A stretch of 64,000 bases of DNA, taken from Kosmotoga arenicorallina S304 (GTDB lineage Bacteria; Thermotogota; Thermotogae; Petrotogales; Kosmotogaceae). How positions within the stretch are numbered: position 1 is the stretch's first letter; each line of letters starts with the position of its first letter. The stretch is taken from NCBI RefSeq assembly GCF_001636545.1, contig NZ_JFHK01000018.1, forward strand, positions 1 through 64,000, in the 5' to 3' direction. Below the pieces are notes generated by a model. That model made no database searches. It saw only the letters and a program-made list of their open reading frames with translations, and was not told the origin of the DNA. The translations under genes and the position numbers were made by a program. Below, in pieces: positions 15,544 to 25,041 of the stretch.

Positions 15544-16665
15544 TTAGCCCAATAGATTCAAACCGCCGATGGCGAGCTTTTCACCGCTGCTTTTGCTAAA
15601 TACGTTGTAATTGTATGAATCAAAATCCACCCCTATTTCTTCATCAATTTCAAAATCAACTCTTCCAAAGGTGACTATTGTAAGGGGTATACCTTTTAAG
15701 TTGGCCTTAATAATTGTTTCCATACCTGAGGGCAATGTGGAATATACGACACATCTATTTGCAGAATCTGCAGATATTTTTATATCTTCAGGTCTAATAC
15801 CAACAATTACTTCCTGTCCGATCGAGAGGTTGTCAAGATTGTTTTTGGGGGTAAAATTGAATTCTAAATTCTCACCTTTCAATACATAACCCTTGCCATT
15901 AACATCAACAACTCTGGATTCGATGAAGTTCATAGAGGGATTACCGATAAAATCTCCAACAAATATATTTTTGGGGTTATCATAGATTTCAAGGGGTGGA
16001 GCGTATTGTTGTAGAACACCTTCTTTCATAAGGCATATTTTTGTAGCAAGGGTCATGGCTTCGTACTGATCATGGGTAACATATACAAAGGTTGCCTCGA
16101 TTTCTTTGTGAAGCCTTTTTAATTCTGATCTCATTTCCATTCTTAGTTTAGCATCAAGATTTGACAGAGGTTCATCCATCAAAAGAACTCGCGGATTTGG
16201 TGCCAATGTTCTGGCAATTGCAACTCTTTGCTGTTGCCCGCCAGATAGCTCTGCTGGATATCTTTCAAGAAGGTCGGTTATTTTAACAAGCTCAGCCATT
16301 TCGTAAACCCTCTTCTTTATATCAGGTTTTTTCCATTTCAAATTTTCTAGTCCAAATGCAATATTCTGATAAACTGTCATATGAGGCCAAAGAGCATAAT
16401 TTTGAAAAAGCAAACCAACATCCCTTTTATCCGGGGAGAGATTAATTTGTTTTTCACTAGAAAAAACCACTTTCCCATCTATTTCTATCTCGCCATCTGT
16501 TGGAGTTTCGAGCCCTGAGATCATTCGTAGGGTTGTCGTTTTTCCACACCCTGATGGCCCAAGGAGTGTTACAAAATCGCGGTCTTCTACAACCAGGTCA
16601 AAGTCTTTTACAGCGTATACTTTGCCAAAACGTTTTGTAATATGCTTGAGAACAATTTCAGGCAT
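15544..16665 (-). CDS. Fe3+/polyamine-type ABC importer ATP-binding protein
   Basis: 373 residues. Walker A GPSGCGKTTT, signature LSGGQQQRVAIARTL, Walker B VLLMDEPLSNLDAKL, H-loop VTHDQYEAM. After ~residue 240 there is a TOBE-type regulatory domain. It drives import by the permease encoded upstream. ATG 16665 follows AGGAGG. Family membership (FbpC/PotA group) is clear; the substrate is not. Confidence 0.9.
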   Translation of the reverse strand: MPEIVLKHITKRFGKVYAVKDFDLVVEDRDFVTLLGPSGCGKTTTLRMISGLETPTDGEIEIDGKVVFSSEKQINLSPDKRDVGLLFQNYALWPHMTVYQNIAFGLENLKWKKPDIKKRVYEMAELVKITDLLERYPAELSGGQQQRVAIARTLAPNPRVLLMDEPLSNLDAKLRMEMRSELKRLHKEIEATFVYVTHDQYEAMTLATKICLMKEGVLQQYAPPLEIYDNPKNIFVGDFIGNPSMNFIESRVVDVNGKGYVLKGENLEFNFTPKNNLDNLSIGQEVIVGIRPEDIKISADSANRCVVYSTLPSGMETIIKANLKGIPLTIVTFGRVDFEIDEEIGVDFDSYNYNVFSKSSGEKLAIGGLNLLG

Positions 16666-16671
16666 TCCGCT

Positions 16672-18465
16672 TCAACCTCCTATTCCTTTATCTATGCTAG
16701 AGCCTGTGATTTTGTTTATGAGCAAATTGAATATGAGCACAATAGAAATTATTAAGAGCACTATCGCGTTTGCATACTGATCCCAGCCTTTTTCGTTATA
16801 TTGAAATAGCATTGTGGTAAGCAAACTTGTTGAGGGAGTTACGAGGAGTATGTAGAGCGAAAGTTCTCTCATACTTGAAATAAAGGGAAGCGAGTATCCA
16901 GAAATAAATGTTGGCTTTTGTATAGGTATGATTATTCTCAGCATACGCTTCCACCACTTCACTCCAAAGATTATAGCTGCTTCTTCGATTTCCCTACCAA
17001 GCTGTAATATCGCATTGATCCCCGCTCTTGAAGCAAAAGGTAGGTATTTTACTGAGCCCACCACAACAAGAATTGCAAAAGTTCCATATAAGGCTGGAAT
17101 TATTCCTCTCCGAACTGAAAACATGGAAAGATATATGGCTCCAAAAGCCATGCTTGGTATCAAATAGGGAAAGAAGGCCAGCCTATCAAGCATGTTTGAA
17201 GCTTTTGTGCCTCTCTTCTTCGCTACTGCATAGCCAACGAGCATCCCAACCGTACCGGCTATAAAAGCAACGGTTAAAGAAAGGGTAAAACTGTTTACCA
17301 AACCTTTGTAAATATACTTGTTCTTTAAAATACCGGGCTCTCCGCTAGCGATATCAGGCCGCCCCTCTCCAACCCAGAATATCGTGGAAAAATTGCTTAA
17401 ACTGTAATTTCCGGGTTCTACCAGGAAAGATTGAAAAGCAAAAGTCATTAGAGGAATTATGGAGATACCTATCAGTGTTAAAAGCATTAATGCTGATATA
17501 AAAGTTCTTAGTTTTCCAAGGTTCACCAATGAAATGTTAGAACTTTTTCCTGTAACTGTGGTAAATCCTTTTCTTCTACCTATAATAATTTGATTTATGG
17601 TTAATATCAAAGTACCGATTATTATCATTACAGAGGCGATGATATAACCCGCTCCCGGATTAACACCGTTCAATGTCCTGAACAATTGTGTTGTAAGGAC
17701 TTGAAACCTCACAGGACCTCCAAGGAATGCAGGTACTGCAAAAGCACTCATTGAGCTCGAAAAAACCAGCAAAAAGGTTGAAAGAACCGCTGGCATTACA
17801 ATCGGGAATGTTATCTTCCTCATGATTCTCATTCGTGAAGCCTTCAGAATCACCGCTGCTTCTTCAAGATTTGCATCCATATTTCTCAAAATGCCACCAA
17901 TAAGTATAAATGCAAAGGGAGCATAATGCATTCCCAAAGTCATTACTATTGGAAAAAAGCCATAAGCAACCCAATCTGGCGTTGTAATTCCTGTCAAAGC
18001 GCTGAAGAGGCCGGGAGCACCACCAATACTACTGTTCTTAAAAAAGTTAATCCAGGCCATGGCTAATGTCCAGGAAGGCATTATGTATGGAAACAACATG
18101 AGCGTCGAAATTGCTTTCTTATATTTAAGATTGGTTCTAGTTACCATCCAGGCAAAGAAACCCCCGGTAAGCAACGAAAAGCCGCACACTGCAAGAGCAA
18201 CAAGTGTTGTGTTTAATAGAGGTTTATAAAATAGATTCTTGCTTGATCTGCTGTTAAAAACATAGTTCCAGTGGTAAAAAGTAAAATCACCTGCACTTGA
18301 CCCTCTAATTCTACGAACTTCGGAGGAATGAACTGTAAAAGTGTCAAAGGCAATTGAAAAAAGCGGGACAATTGTCAGATATACAAGAGCCAGAAGTAGC
18401 ATGACAAGAATAACATTCTCAGGTTTTTGAAAGAAGGCTACAATTCTATTCAAGAGCTTTGCCAT
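16672..18465 (-). CDS. Fe3+-type ABC importer permease with two fused membrane domains
   Basis: 597 residues with about twelve transmembrane helices and two binding-protein-dependent transport domains in tandem, each with an EAA loop (ANLEEAAVILKASRMRIMRKITFPIVMP and REIEEAAIIFGVKWWKRMLRIIIPIQKP). The double-length form is typical of FbpB/AfuB permeases. GGGGAGGTAAGTT precedes ATG 18465. Genes run binding protein, permease, ATPase. Confidence 0.9.
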   Translation of the reverse strand: MAKLLNRIVAFFQKPENVILVMLLLALVYLTIVPLFSIAFDTFTVHSSEVRRIRGSSAGDFTFYHWNYVFNSRSSKNLFYKPLLNTTLVALAVCGFSLLTGGFFAWMVTRTNLKYKKAISTLMLFPYIMPSWTLAMAWINFFKNSSIGGAPGLFSALTGITTPDWVAYGFFPIVMTLGMHYAPFAFILIGGILRNMDANLEEAAVILKASRMRIMRKITFPIVMPAVLSTFLLVFSSSMSAFAVPAFLGGPVRFQVLTTQLFRTLNGVNPGAGYIIASVMIIIGTLILTINQIIIGRRKGFTTVTGKSSNISLVNLGKLRTFISALMLLTLIGISIIPLMTFAFQSFLVEPGNYSLSNFSTIFWVGEGRPDIASGEPGILKNKYIYKGLVNSFTLSLTVAFIAGTVGMLVGYAVAKKRGTKASNMLDRLAFFPYLIPSMAFGAIYLSMFSVRRGIIPALYGTFAILVVVGSVKYLPFASRAGINAILQLGREIEEAAIIFGVKWWKRMLRIIIPIQKPTFISGYSLPFISSMRELSLYILLVTPSTSLLTTMLFQYNEKGWDQYANAIVLLIISIVLIFNLLINKITGSSIDKGIGG

Positions 18466-18484
18466 AACTTACCTCCCCATAAGA

Positions 18485-18514
18485 AACGGGCTGCTTATAA
18501 ATGAGCAGCCCGTT
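18485..18514 (-). promoter_or_regulatory. Intra-operon hairpin between binding protein and permease
   Basis: AACGGGCTGCT-catttata-AGCAGCCCGTT on the minus strand, followed only by TTTCTT. It is likely to protect the binding protein mRNA or reduce downstream transcription. Confidence 0.65.
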
Positions 18515-18524
18515 AATGTTTAAA

Positions 18525-19607
18525 TTAATATGCGTATTCGTTCCAGAATTCTTCTACGTCCAATCGATTATTGAAGAGGAATTCGGGGTCCTCGCCAACA
18601 AGCAGTTTTTCCCAAATTTCAAAAGAAAAGTCACCAGGGTGAGGTCTTATGTTTGGGTTGGAGGAATAAGTTCCCTCTGAGCCAGCCCAGGGCTCAAAGC
18701 CCTCTTCAGTAAGAAGAAATTCAATAAATAACTTGGCAGCATTCGGATGAGCTGCATTACTAACCATCATAAGATAACTCGGGTAATAGAATCCGGCAAA
18801 AGGATCCATCGCTGCAATCGGTAAAAGAGCAAGGTTCTTTGTTTCTCTATATCTCACCTTTGAGTAAGTGCAAAGACCTATCTTATCAATTCCCTGACCT
18901 TTTACACCTATTGACTCTGCCATTGTAGTATCGCTCTTCATAAGGACCAAACCGTTTTCAAGTATTCCCTTTATCCATTCGTAACCTGCATTCTCTGTAG
19001 TAAGTTCTATTGGTTTTCCATAGTATCTTTCATAAGCGGCTGCGAGTTCTTCAGCGATTTCAGGTTTTGTTATCATGGTGAGGAAGTTCATATTTACGCC
19101 TTCCTTAAAAGGATCTTTAAAGAAAAATCGCCCTTTATATTTTGGGTCAGTAAAAGCCCAAACATTTAGCACAGGTGGATAAGTGAAAGTTTCTGAATTG
19201 TAAAGGAAGACCTTCGTTATAATAGACAATCTTAGCGGATTTTGATATTCTTCTGGAATTATCGACATCATATCTTCGGGAACATAGTTATACAGATAAC
19301 CCGGTTCAATAAGTTCACCAAATATTCTTCCGCCATCCTGGGCAATGACAAAATCTGCACCAACTATCCCCCCGCCTACTTCTTTTGCAACCTTTTCTAT
19401 TAACTCGTAGCCTTTGAGGTTATAAGCCTCAACTTTTATGCCGTATTTGTTTTCAAAAGCTTCCGCGGCATTTTTGATTCTGCTTGTAATTGAATAAACA
19501 ACTACTTTTCCTTCTTTCTTGGCTGCTGTAATAAGTGAAGGAGAAGCCGCAAAAATAGTCAAGCTTAGCAGCAGAATAAAAACAACAAAAACAAAACGTA
19601 CTTTCAT
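18525..19607 (-). CDS. ABC importer substrate-binding protein, Fe3+-type family 1
   Basis: 360 residues with a Sec signal peptide (MKVRFVFVVFILLLSLTIFA, cleavage near AAS). The mature start SLITAAKKEGKVVVYSITSRIKNAAEAFENKYGIKVE is typical of the AfuA/FbpA/thiamine binding-protein fold. Located outside the cytoplasmic membrane. Iron, other metals, phosphonates or organic cations are all possible; no tyrosine pair diagnostic for iron can be identified with confidence. First gene of its operon. Confidence 0.85.
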   Translation of the reverse strand: MKVRFVFVVFILLLSLTIFAASPSLITAAKKEGKVVVYSITSRIKNAAEAFENKYGIKVEAYNLKGYELIEKVAKEVGGGIVGADFVIAQDGGRIFGELIEPGYLYNYVPEDMMSIIPEEYQNPLRLSIITKVFLYNSETFTYPPVLNVWAFTDPKYKGRFFFKDPFKEGVNMNFLTMITKPEIAEELAAAYERYYGKPIELTTENAGYEWIKGILENGLVLMKSDTTMAESIGVKGQGIDKIGLCTYSKVRYRETKNLALLPIAAMDPFAGFYYPSYLMMVSNAAHPNAAKLFIEFLLTEEGFEPWAGSEGTYSSNPNIRPHPGDFSFEIWEKLLVGEDPEFLFNNRLDVEEFWNEYAY

Positions 19608-19787
19608 TAAAACACCCCCATATTTGAAATAATATGCCAGTACACATTATTTGATAAAATAAACATTCAAATGTGCCTGACATATGGTGCTTGTATACGC
19701 AATTATACAACTTTTAGAATATAGATCCAAAGAAAGGCAATATTTTTATTTTTAAATGAAAGAAGTAGTTAGCAGTTCTTTTTGTGA

Positions 19788-19815
19788 AAAAGCCGAGAAA
19801 TAAATCTCGGCTTTT
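19788..19815 (-). terminator. Terminator of the fab operon
   Basis: AAAAGCCGAG-atttatt-TCTCGGCTTTTT hairpin (minus strand), just downstream of fabF. Confidence 0.8.
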
Positions 19816-19832
19816 GTTATTTAAGCTAAAGT

Positions 19833-21056
19833 TCAGCATTTAGAAAAAACAATCGAAGCGTTATGTCCACCAAATCCAAAGGAGTTACTGAGGGCATATT
19901 TGATTTCTTTTTTCACGGCAGTCTTTGGTGTGTAGTTGAGATTACATTCTGGATCGGGCTCTTCGAGGTTTATGGTGGGGGGCACAATTCCTTTCTGGAT
20001 AGCAAGAATTGTCGCAACACCTTCAATTGCGCCAGCTGCACCAAGAGCGTGGCCATGCATGGATTTGGTAGAACTTATATTCAAATCCCTTCTTTCACCA
20101 AAAAGAGCTTTGATTGCCCGTGTTTCCATAATATCGTTCATAGGGGTTGAAGTGCCGTGAGCGTTGATATAATCTACCAGATCGGGAGAAATTTCTGCTT
20201 CGTCAAGGGCGAATTTCATGGCCATCATGGCACCCGTTCCTTCTGAATCTGGCGCTGTGATGTGTGATGCGTCGTCTGTTGCTCCATATCCGATAATTTC
20301 AGCATATATTTTTGCCCCGCGCTTTTTTGCATGTTCATACTCTTCAAGAACAAGAGTGGCAGATCCTTCGGCCATCACAAAGCCATCCCTGTTTTTGTCA
20401 AAGGGGCGAGAAGCCACATCGGGTGATTGCCTTGATAGTGCATTCATTGAATCGAAGCCAGCAATAGACAGGGGTGTTATTGTTGCTTCCGAGCCCCCCG
20501 TAAGGGCAATATCAAGCTTTCCATACTTAATCGCTCTGAAAGCCTCGCCAATTGCATTTGTGCTCGAAGCACAGGCTGATACAACAGTAATACAACTGCC
20601 TTTTAATCCAAAACGTATTGAAAGAGTACCTGCAGCCATGTTCGCAATGGTCATAGGGATCAAGAAAGGGCTTACCCTATCAGGACCTCTTTCAAGGAGA
20701 ACCTGATTTTGCTTTTCGAGCATTTCCATTCCGCCCATACCTACACCGTATATAACACCGATTTTCCAGGGGTCTTCTTTGTCAAATTCGATTTCAGAGT
20801 CGCTAACCGCTTCAGTTGCACTTGCAATTGCAAGCTGGACAAAGCGGGACATCCGGCGAGCTTCTTTTCGATCCATGTATTGTGTTGGATCGAAGTTTTT
20901 TACCTCGCCAGCAACTTTTGCCCTGAACTTCTCGGTGTTGAATGCCTTTATCCAATCAATACCGGAGCTTCCCCTTTCAAGAGCATTCCAAAAATCATTG
21001 AGGTTGTTCCCGATGGAGCTGATAACTCCGAGACCCGTTACGACGACTCTGCGCAT
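19833..21056 (-). CDS. fabF: Beta-ketoacyl-ACP synthase II
   Basis: 407-residue condensing enzyme of chain elongation. Catalytic Cys in VVSACASSTNAIGEA and the two His in NAHGTSTPMND and STKSMHGHALGAAGA are present, as is the C-terminal SNSFGFGGHNAS. Cytoplasmic type II FAS. Start ATG 21056 lies one base after the acpP stop with GGAGGGATAAA upstream. Last gene of the fab operon. Confidence 0.95.
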   Translation of the reverse strand: MRRVVVTGLGVISSIGNNLNDFWNALERGSSGIDWIKAFNTEKFRAKVAGEVKNFDPTQYMDRKEARRMSRFVQLAIASATEAVSDSEIEFDKEDPWKIGVIYGVGMGGMEMLEKQNQVLLERGPDRVSPFLIPMTIANMAAGTLSIRFGLKGSCITVVSACASSTNAIGEAFRAIKYGKLDIALTGGSEATITPLSIAGFDSMNALSRQSPDVASRPFDKNRDGFVMAEGSATLVLEEYEHAKKRGAKIYAEIIGYGATDDASHITAPDSEGTGAMMAMKFALDEAEISPDLVDYINAHGTSTPMNDIMETRAIKALFGERRDLNISSTKSMHGHALGAAGAIEGVATILAIQKGIVPPTINLEEPDPECNLNYTPKTAVKKEIKYALSNSFGFGGHNASIVFSKC

Positions 21057-21057
21057 T

Positions 21058-21291
21058 TTATCCCTCCGATGTCAACTTTTTTACAAACTCAATAGCATCA
21101 CCCACTGTTTTAAGCTGTGATGCTACATCATCTTCTATCTTCACATCGAATTCATCTTCGAGCTTCATTATAAGATCTACGAGGTCAAGGGAATCGGCTC
21201 CCAGATCTTCTGTGAAGTTAGAATCGTGTTTAATTTCATCGGGATCAAGACCAAGCTGTTCGGCAATAATGCTGATAACTTTCTCTTCCAT
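21058..21291 (-). CDS. acpP: Acyl carrier protein
   Basis: 77-residue acidic helical protein with the phosphopantetheine site Ser34 in GADSLDLVDLIMKLEDEF. It carries the growing acyl chain for the Fab enzymes encoded around it. ATG 21291 (MEEKVIS) has AAGGAG ten bases upstream; GTG 21300 lies almost inside the binding site and is less likely. Confidence 0.95.
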   Translation of the reverse strand: MEEKVISIIAEQLGLDPDEIKHDSNFTEDLGADSLDLVDLIMKLEDEFDVKIEDDVASQLKTVGDAIEFVKKLTSEG

Positions 21292-21321
21292 TAATTTCAC
21301 ACTCCTTTTCTGTATAAGTCT

Positions 21322-22050
21322 TTAAATACTCAATCCACCATCTATGATGAATACCTGTCCTGTAATGTATGAAGCATCATCGCTGAGCAAAAAAGCTGCG
21401 AGCTTTGCAACTTCTTCAGGCTTTCCAAAGCGGCCAAGAGGAATATTTTCAAGAAGCTCTTCTTTCCATTCCGGGCGCAGAGATGCGGTCATATCAGTTT
21501 CTATCAATCCCGGGGCTATGGTATTAACGGTGATGCCCCTCTTTGCAACTTCGCGAGCAAGTGATTTTGCAAAACCTATAATCCCTGCCTTTGAAGCCGC
21601 GTAATTTGCCTGACCCGCGTTCCCTCTAAGTCCCGAAAGCGATGAAACAAACAGTATTTTGCCTTTCCGGTTTTTAAGCATATCCTTAAGAAAAGCCTGA
21701 GTTACAAAAAAGCTCCCTGTGAGATTGGTTTCTATCACCTCCTTCCAATTTTCGGTGCTCATGCGCACAAGAAGCGCATCTCTTGCTATCCCTGCATTAT
21801 TCACAAGAATTGTCGGTACGCCAAAATTTGAAATGACCTGACTGGCAAATTCTTTCACCGAGTCTTCCTTCGATATATCACATGCGAAAGCGTGTACATC
21901 CTGCCCCGCTAGATCTTCCAGCAAAGATTCAGCTGCTTTTTTGTTTTGCCTGTATGTGAAAACGACTTTATTACCTGTTCTGGCTAATTTTTCGACGATT
22001 GCTCTTCCAATACCTCTTGAGCCACCGGTAACTACTGCGAGTTCCTTCAT
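21322..22050 (-). CDS. fabG: 3-oxoacyl-ACP reductase
   Basis: 242-residue short-chain dehydrogenase. NADPH-binding [19 protein letters not shown], catalytic Ser in [17 protein letters not shown] (Tyr/Lys) and the C-terminal [12 protein letters not shown] are intact. It reduces beta-ketoacyl-ACP. AAGGAGTGATGTA precedes ATG 22050. Positioned between fabD and acpP as in many bacteria. Confidence 0.94.
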   Translation of the reverse strand: MKELAVVTGGSRGIGRAIVEKLARTGNKVVFTYRQNKKAAESLLEDLAGQDVHAFACDISKEDSVKEFASQVISNFGVPTILVNNAGIARDALLVRMSTENWKEVIETNLTGSFFVTQAFLKDMLKNRKGKILFVSSLSGLRGNAGQANYAASKAGIIGFAKSLAREVAKRGITVNTIAPGLIETDMTASLRPEWKEELLENIPLGRFGKPEEVAKLAAFLLSDDASYITGQVFIIDGGLSI

Positions 22051-22062
22051 TACATCACTCCT

Positions 22063-22980
22063 TCATGTTGTAACGCTATTAAAAACAAGCCTGCCATCTG
22101 TGTAATCTGTAACAACGCGCTTATCTATCCTCCTGTTCAAACCAGTGAGCACTTTGCCGGGACCAACTTCGAGAAAGAAACTTGCTCCCATGTCAACCAT
22201 CTTTCTTACAGAGCTCTCCCAACGAACGGGACTGCACGCCTGTTTGGCGATGAGCTCTCTTATCTCCACAGGATCATCTGGAAAAGGTTCACCGGTGACA
22301 TTGGAAATCACCGGTATTTTTGGCGGTTTCACCTCGATTTCGCGCAATGCTTCTCTGAGCTTATCGCTTGCCGCTACCATATATTTTGTATGGAAAGGCG
22401 CACTTACCCTCAATTCTACTGCTCGTCTTGCACCCATGGCTTTGGCTCTTTCAAGTACCAGAAGGACCTTCTCTTTCAAACCAGAGATGGTAACTTGTCC
22501 CGGAGCATTGTAATTAGCAACAACGACTTCACCCTCCGAAGAAACTTCTCTGCAAAGGGTCTCTACCTGTGTAGCTTCAAGCCCAATAATTGCCGCCATA
22601 CTCCCCACTCCCGGGGCCACAGCTTCTTGCATAGCCTTTCCCCTTAATCTCACAAGTCTTAGTGCATCATGAAAAGAGAGTACTCTGGCAACCACCAGCG
22701 CGCTGAATTCGCCAAGGCTAAAACCGGCGACTAAATCTGGATATTGTCTATGCAACCTCAATAACTCTGCAGTGGTTATGCTATGGAGCAAAATGGCGGG
22801 CTGTGCATTTTCAGTAAGCGTCAGTTTCTCTTCTGGACCTTCAATCATCAAGCTCAGCAAATCCACACCGAGAGATTCGCAAGCCCTGCTCATAAACCCT
22901 CGAGTGAAGTGATGGTCATAAAGGTCTCTACCCATGCCAACATATTGTGCACCCTGTCCCGGAAATATCCATGCCTTCAT
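22063..22980 (-). CDS. fabD: Malonyl-CoA:ACP transacylase
   Basis: 305 residues. FPGQGAQYVGMGRDL at the N-terminus, nucleophile Ser in VAGFSLGEFSAL, and His in VSAPFHTKYM. It loads malonyl groups on ACP. The start ATG 22980 overlaps the fabK stop (ATGA), so translation is coupled; GGGGGTTGAAAA is the binding site. Confidence 0.94.
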   Translation of the reverse strand: MKAWIFPGQGAQYVGMGRDLYDHHFTRGFMSRACESLGVDLLSLMIEGPEEKLTLTENAQPAILLHSITTAELLRLHRQYPDLVAGFSLGEFSALVVARVLSFHDALRLVRLRGKAMQEAVAPGVGSMAAIIGLEATQVETLCREVSSEGEVVVANYNAPGQVTISGLKEKVLLVLERAKAMGARRAVELRVSAPFHTKYMVAASDKLREALREIEVKPPKIPVISNVTGEPFPDDPVEIRELIAKQACSPVRWESSVRKMVDMGASFFLEVGPGKVLTGLNRRIDKRVVTDYTDGRLVFNSVTT

Positions 22981-23930
22981 TTTTCAACCCCCATTTCCGC
23001 GAATTTCTGAAAGATTTCATCAACACCTTTGAAGATTTCTTCTATGATTTCCTTTACCGGTTTTATTTCTTTAACAAGACCTGCGACTTGTCCAGCCATA
23101 ACTGAACCTGTTTTTGTGTCGCCTTCTTTGACAGCACGCTTTAAGCCGCCTACTGCGAGCTTCTCGAATTCTTCAAAACTCGCTTCTCTTGATTCAAGCT
23201 CCAGTAGTTTTTTTGTGAGTGAGTTTCTCAAAGATCTTACCGGATGCCCGGTACTCTCGCCCGTAACAACCGCATCAAGGGAACTTGCTGAGAGTATCCT
23301 TTTCTTGAAATTTTCATGAGCGGTGCTTTCCAGTGAACAGGCGAAGAGCGTCCCTATTTGGATTCCCTCAGCTCCAAGAGAAAAAGCTGCAGCTGCACCT
23401 CGAGCATCTGCAATACCTCCTGCTGCAATTACCGGAATAGAAACGGCATCTACCGTTTGAGGTACAAGAACCATTGTGGTAAGTTTTCCGATATGCCCTC
23501 CTGCTTCCATTCCTTCGGCAATTACAGCATCAGCACCAAGCTTTTCCACCCTTTTAGCAAGCCCCGGCGAAGCCACAACCGGGATTACTTTTATTCCAGC
23601 TTCTTTGAATCTGTTAATGTATTTTCCGGGATTACCTGCTCCCGTTGTTACAACGGGAATTCTCTCTTCACAAAGAATTCTTACCTGTTCCTCTATATGA
23701 GGGGATAAGAGCATCAGATTAACCCCAAAGGGTTTGTCTGTAAATGCCTTTGCTTTGGTGATTTCTGCTTTTAAGTCATTGGGAGTGAGATTTCCTGCTG
23801 CTATTATTCCAAGCCCTCCAGCATTAGATACTGCCGAAGCAAGTTCAGCAGTGGCTACCCATGCCATCCCCCCCTGTAAAATGGGATATTTTATTCCGAG
23901 TAACCCTGAAACACGCTTTCCAGGATACAA
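22977..23930 (-). CDS. fabK: FMN-dependent enoyl-ACP reductase II
   Basis: About 317 residues of the nitronate monooxygenase fold: LGIKYPILQGGMAWVATAELASAVSNAGGLGIIAAG at the start, then VIAEGMEAGGHIG and VIAAGGIADARGAAAA. The location among fab genes identifies it as FabK, the FMN alternative to FabI for the last reduction step; no fabI is seen. TTG 23930 has GAGGAGG seven bases upstream; ATG 23957 is the alternative. Both overlap the end of fabH. Confidence 0.9.
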   Translation of the reverse strand: MYPGKRVSGLLGIKYPILQGGMAWVATAELASAVSNAGGLGIIAAGNLTPNDLKAEITKAKAFTDKPFGVNLMLLSPHIEEQVRILCEERIPVVTTGAGNPGKYINRFKEAGIKVIPVVASPGLAKRVEKLGADAVIAEGMEAGGHIGKLTTMVLVPQTVDAVSIPVIAAGGIADARGAAAAFSLGAEGIQIGTLFACSLESTAHENFKKRILSASSLDAVVTGESTGHPVRSLRNSLTKKLLELESREASFEEFEKLAVGGLKRAVKEGDTKTGSVMAGQVAGLVKEIKPVKEIIEEIFKGVDEIFQKFAEMGVEK

Positions 23931-24871
23931 CTTTTTTCCTCCTCTCCGGTTCGCCATTCAATTAACAAAGAGCTCCAGCTCAATCCGGCTCCATAGCCTG
24001 AGAGCAGTATTTTGTCTCCATTTTTTAGCTTCCCTTCTTTAGCGGCTTTATCGATAGCTATTGGAATGGAAGCGGAAGCGGTATTTCCATATGAGCCTAT
24101 GTATGAAATTATCTTCTCTTCGGGGATCTTCATTTCACGATTTACAGAAGCAAGAATTCTTGCATTTGACTGGTGGGGAATGAAATAATCAAGTTCATCA
24201 ATAGAAATATCCGCTTCTTGAAGAACTTTCAAGATAGATTTTCCCAGTGTCCTTACGGCAAAGCGGAAAATCTCTCTTCCGTTCATTTTGATTACGTTTC
24301 CCGTTAAATTGTCTATGATGAGGTCTTCAGCTTTTTTTACATCAGTTCCAAAATCTGATGCGAGAATAACGTTATCCGACGGAATTCTTTTGATGAGCAG
24401 CGCTCCCGCACCATCACCAAAGAGTATAGCAGTATCTCTGTCGGAAAAATCGATATGGCTGCTCAAGACTTCGGAAGCTATGATAAGCATGCTGTCAAGC
24501 TTCAAATTTTTCATAACAGATATTGCTGATATAAGCGTGTGCAAAAAGCCCGTGCAGCCAGAAACGACATCATAGGCGAGAACAGGGTTCAACCCCAACT
24601 CTTTTGATACCATAGATGCCATTGAAGGGAATCCCTGCTCAATGGTTGAAGAATGAGCTACCACAATTTGAGGGCTTTTATCGTAATTTTTCAATGCTTC
24701 TTTAGAGGCTTTCAGCGCAAGGTCCAGAGGTGTTTCATTGACAGCGAAGCGGCGTTCTTTTATACCGGTACGCTTCTCAATCCAGCCTGTTTCAAGTCCT
24801 AATTTATTTTCCAGTTCAGCATTTCTTACTATTTTTTCCGGTAAGTATGAACCTGTACCAATTACTCTCAG
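23891..24871 (-). CDS. fabH: Beta-ketoacyl-ACP synthase III with probable CTG start
   Basis: Initiation condensing enzyme. Catalytic Cys in VVSGCTGFLHTL, His in FIPHQSNARI and Asn in SYGNTASASIP are all present. From the first ATG/GTG/TTG codon (TTG 24694) only 267 residues result and the N-terminal domain is lost. The frame continues upstream without a stop, encoding RVIGTGSYLPEKIVRNAELENKLGLETGWIEKRTGIKERRFA, which is the standard FabH N-terminus. GGAGGGG (24878-24884) is followed by ATT ATT CTG, so initiation is most likely at CTG 24871 (eight bases after GGAGG), giving 326 residues, the normal length. First gene of the fab operon. Confidence 0.92.
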   Translation of the reverse strand: MRVIGTGSYLPEKIVRNAELENKLGLETGWIEKRTGIKERRFAVNETPLDLALKASKEALKNYDKSPQIVVAHSSTIEQGFPSMASMVSKELGLNPVLAYDVVSGCTGFLHTLISAISVMKNLKLDSMLIIASEVLSSHIDFSDRDTAILFGDGAGALLIKRIPSDNVILASDFGTDVKKAEDLIIDNLTGNVIKMNGREIFRFAVRTLGKSILKVLQEADISIDELDYFIPHQSNARILASVNREMKIPEEKIISYIGSYGNTASASIPIAIDKAAKEGKLKNGDKILLSGYGAGLSWSSLLIEWRTGEEEKSCILESVFQGYSE

Positions 24872-24985
24872 AATAATCCCCTCCTTTCCGCTATCATAAT
24901 TAGCAATATTGTGCCATATGATTTCACCAGAATTTCCGTTCGAAAACCGGACGTTTTTCAGTGTACAAGTATGAAAACCGCACTG

Positions 24986-24994
24986 TGATATAGT
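24986..24994 (+). promoter_or_regulatory. Extended -10 promoter of fabZ
   Basis: TGA-TATAGT, 47 bp before the fabZ start, in the fabH-fabZ divergent region. A GGTACC palindrome at 25015-25020 lies just downstream; no FapR-type full operator is seen. Confidence 0.4.
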
Positions 24995-25041
24995 GCATAT
25001 TGATGGTACCTGTTTTCATGTTAGAAACTGGAGGTGATAAA

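Noticed and set aside
23891-24694. fabH as a truncated 267-residue gene from TTG
   Set aside because: Upstream codons encode the conserved FabH N-terminus behind a strong binding site.
24989-25025. FapR-type operator between fabH and fabZ
   Set aside because: Only GGTACC matches; the flanking half-sites are absent.
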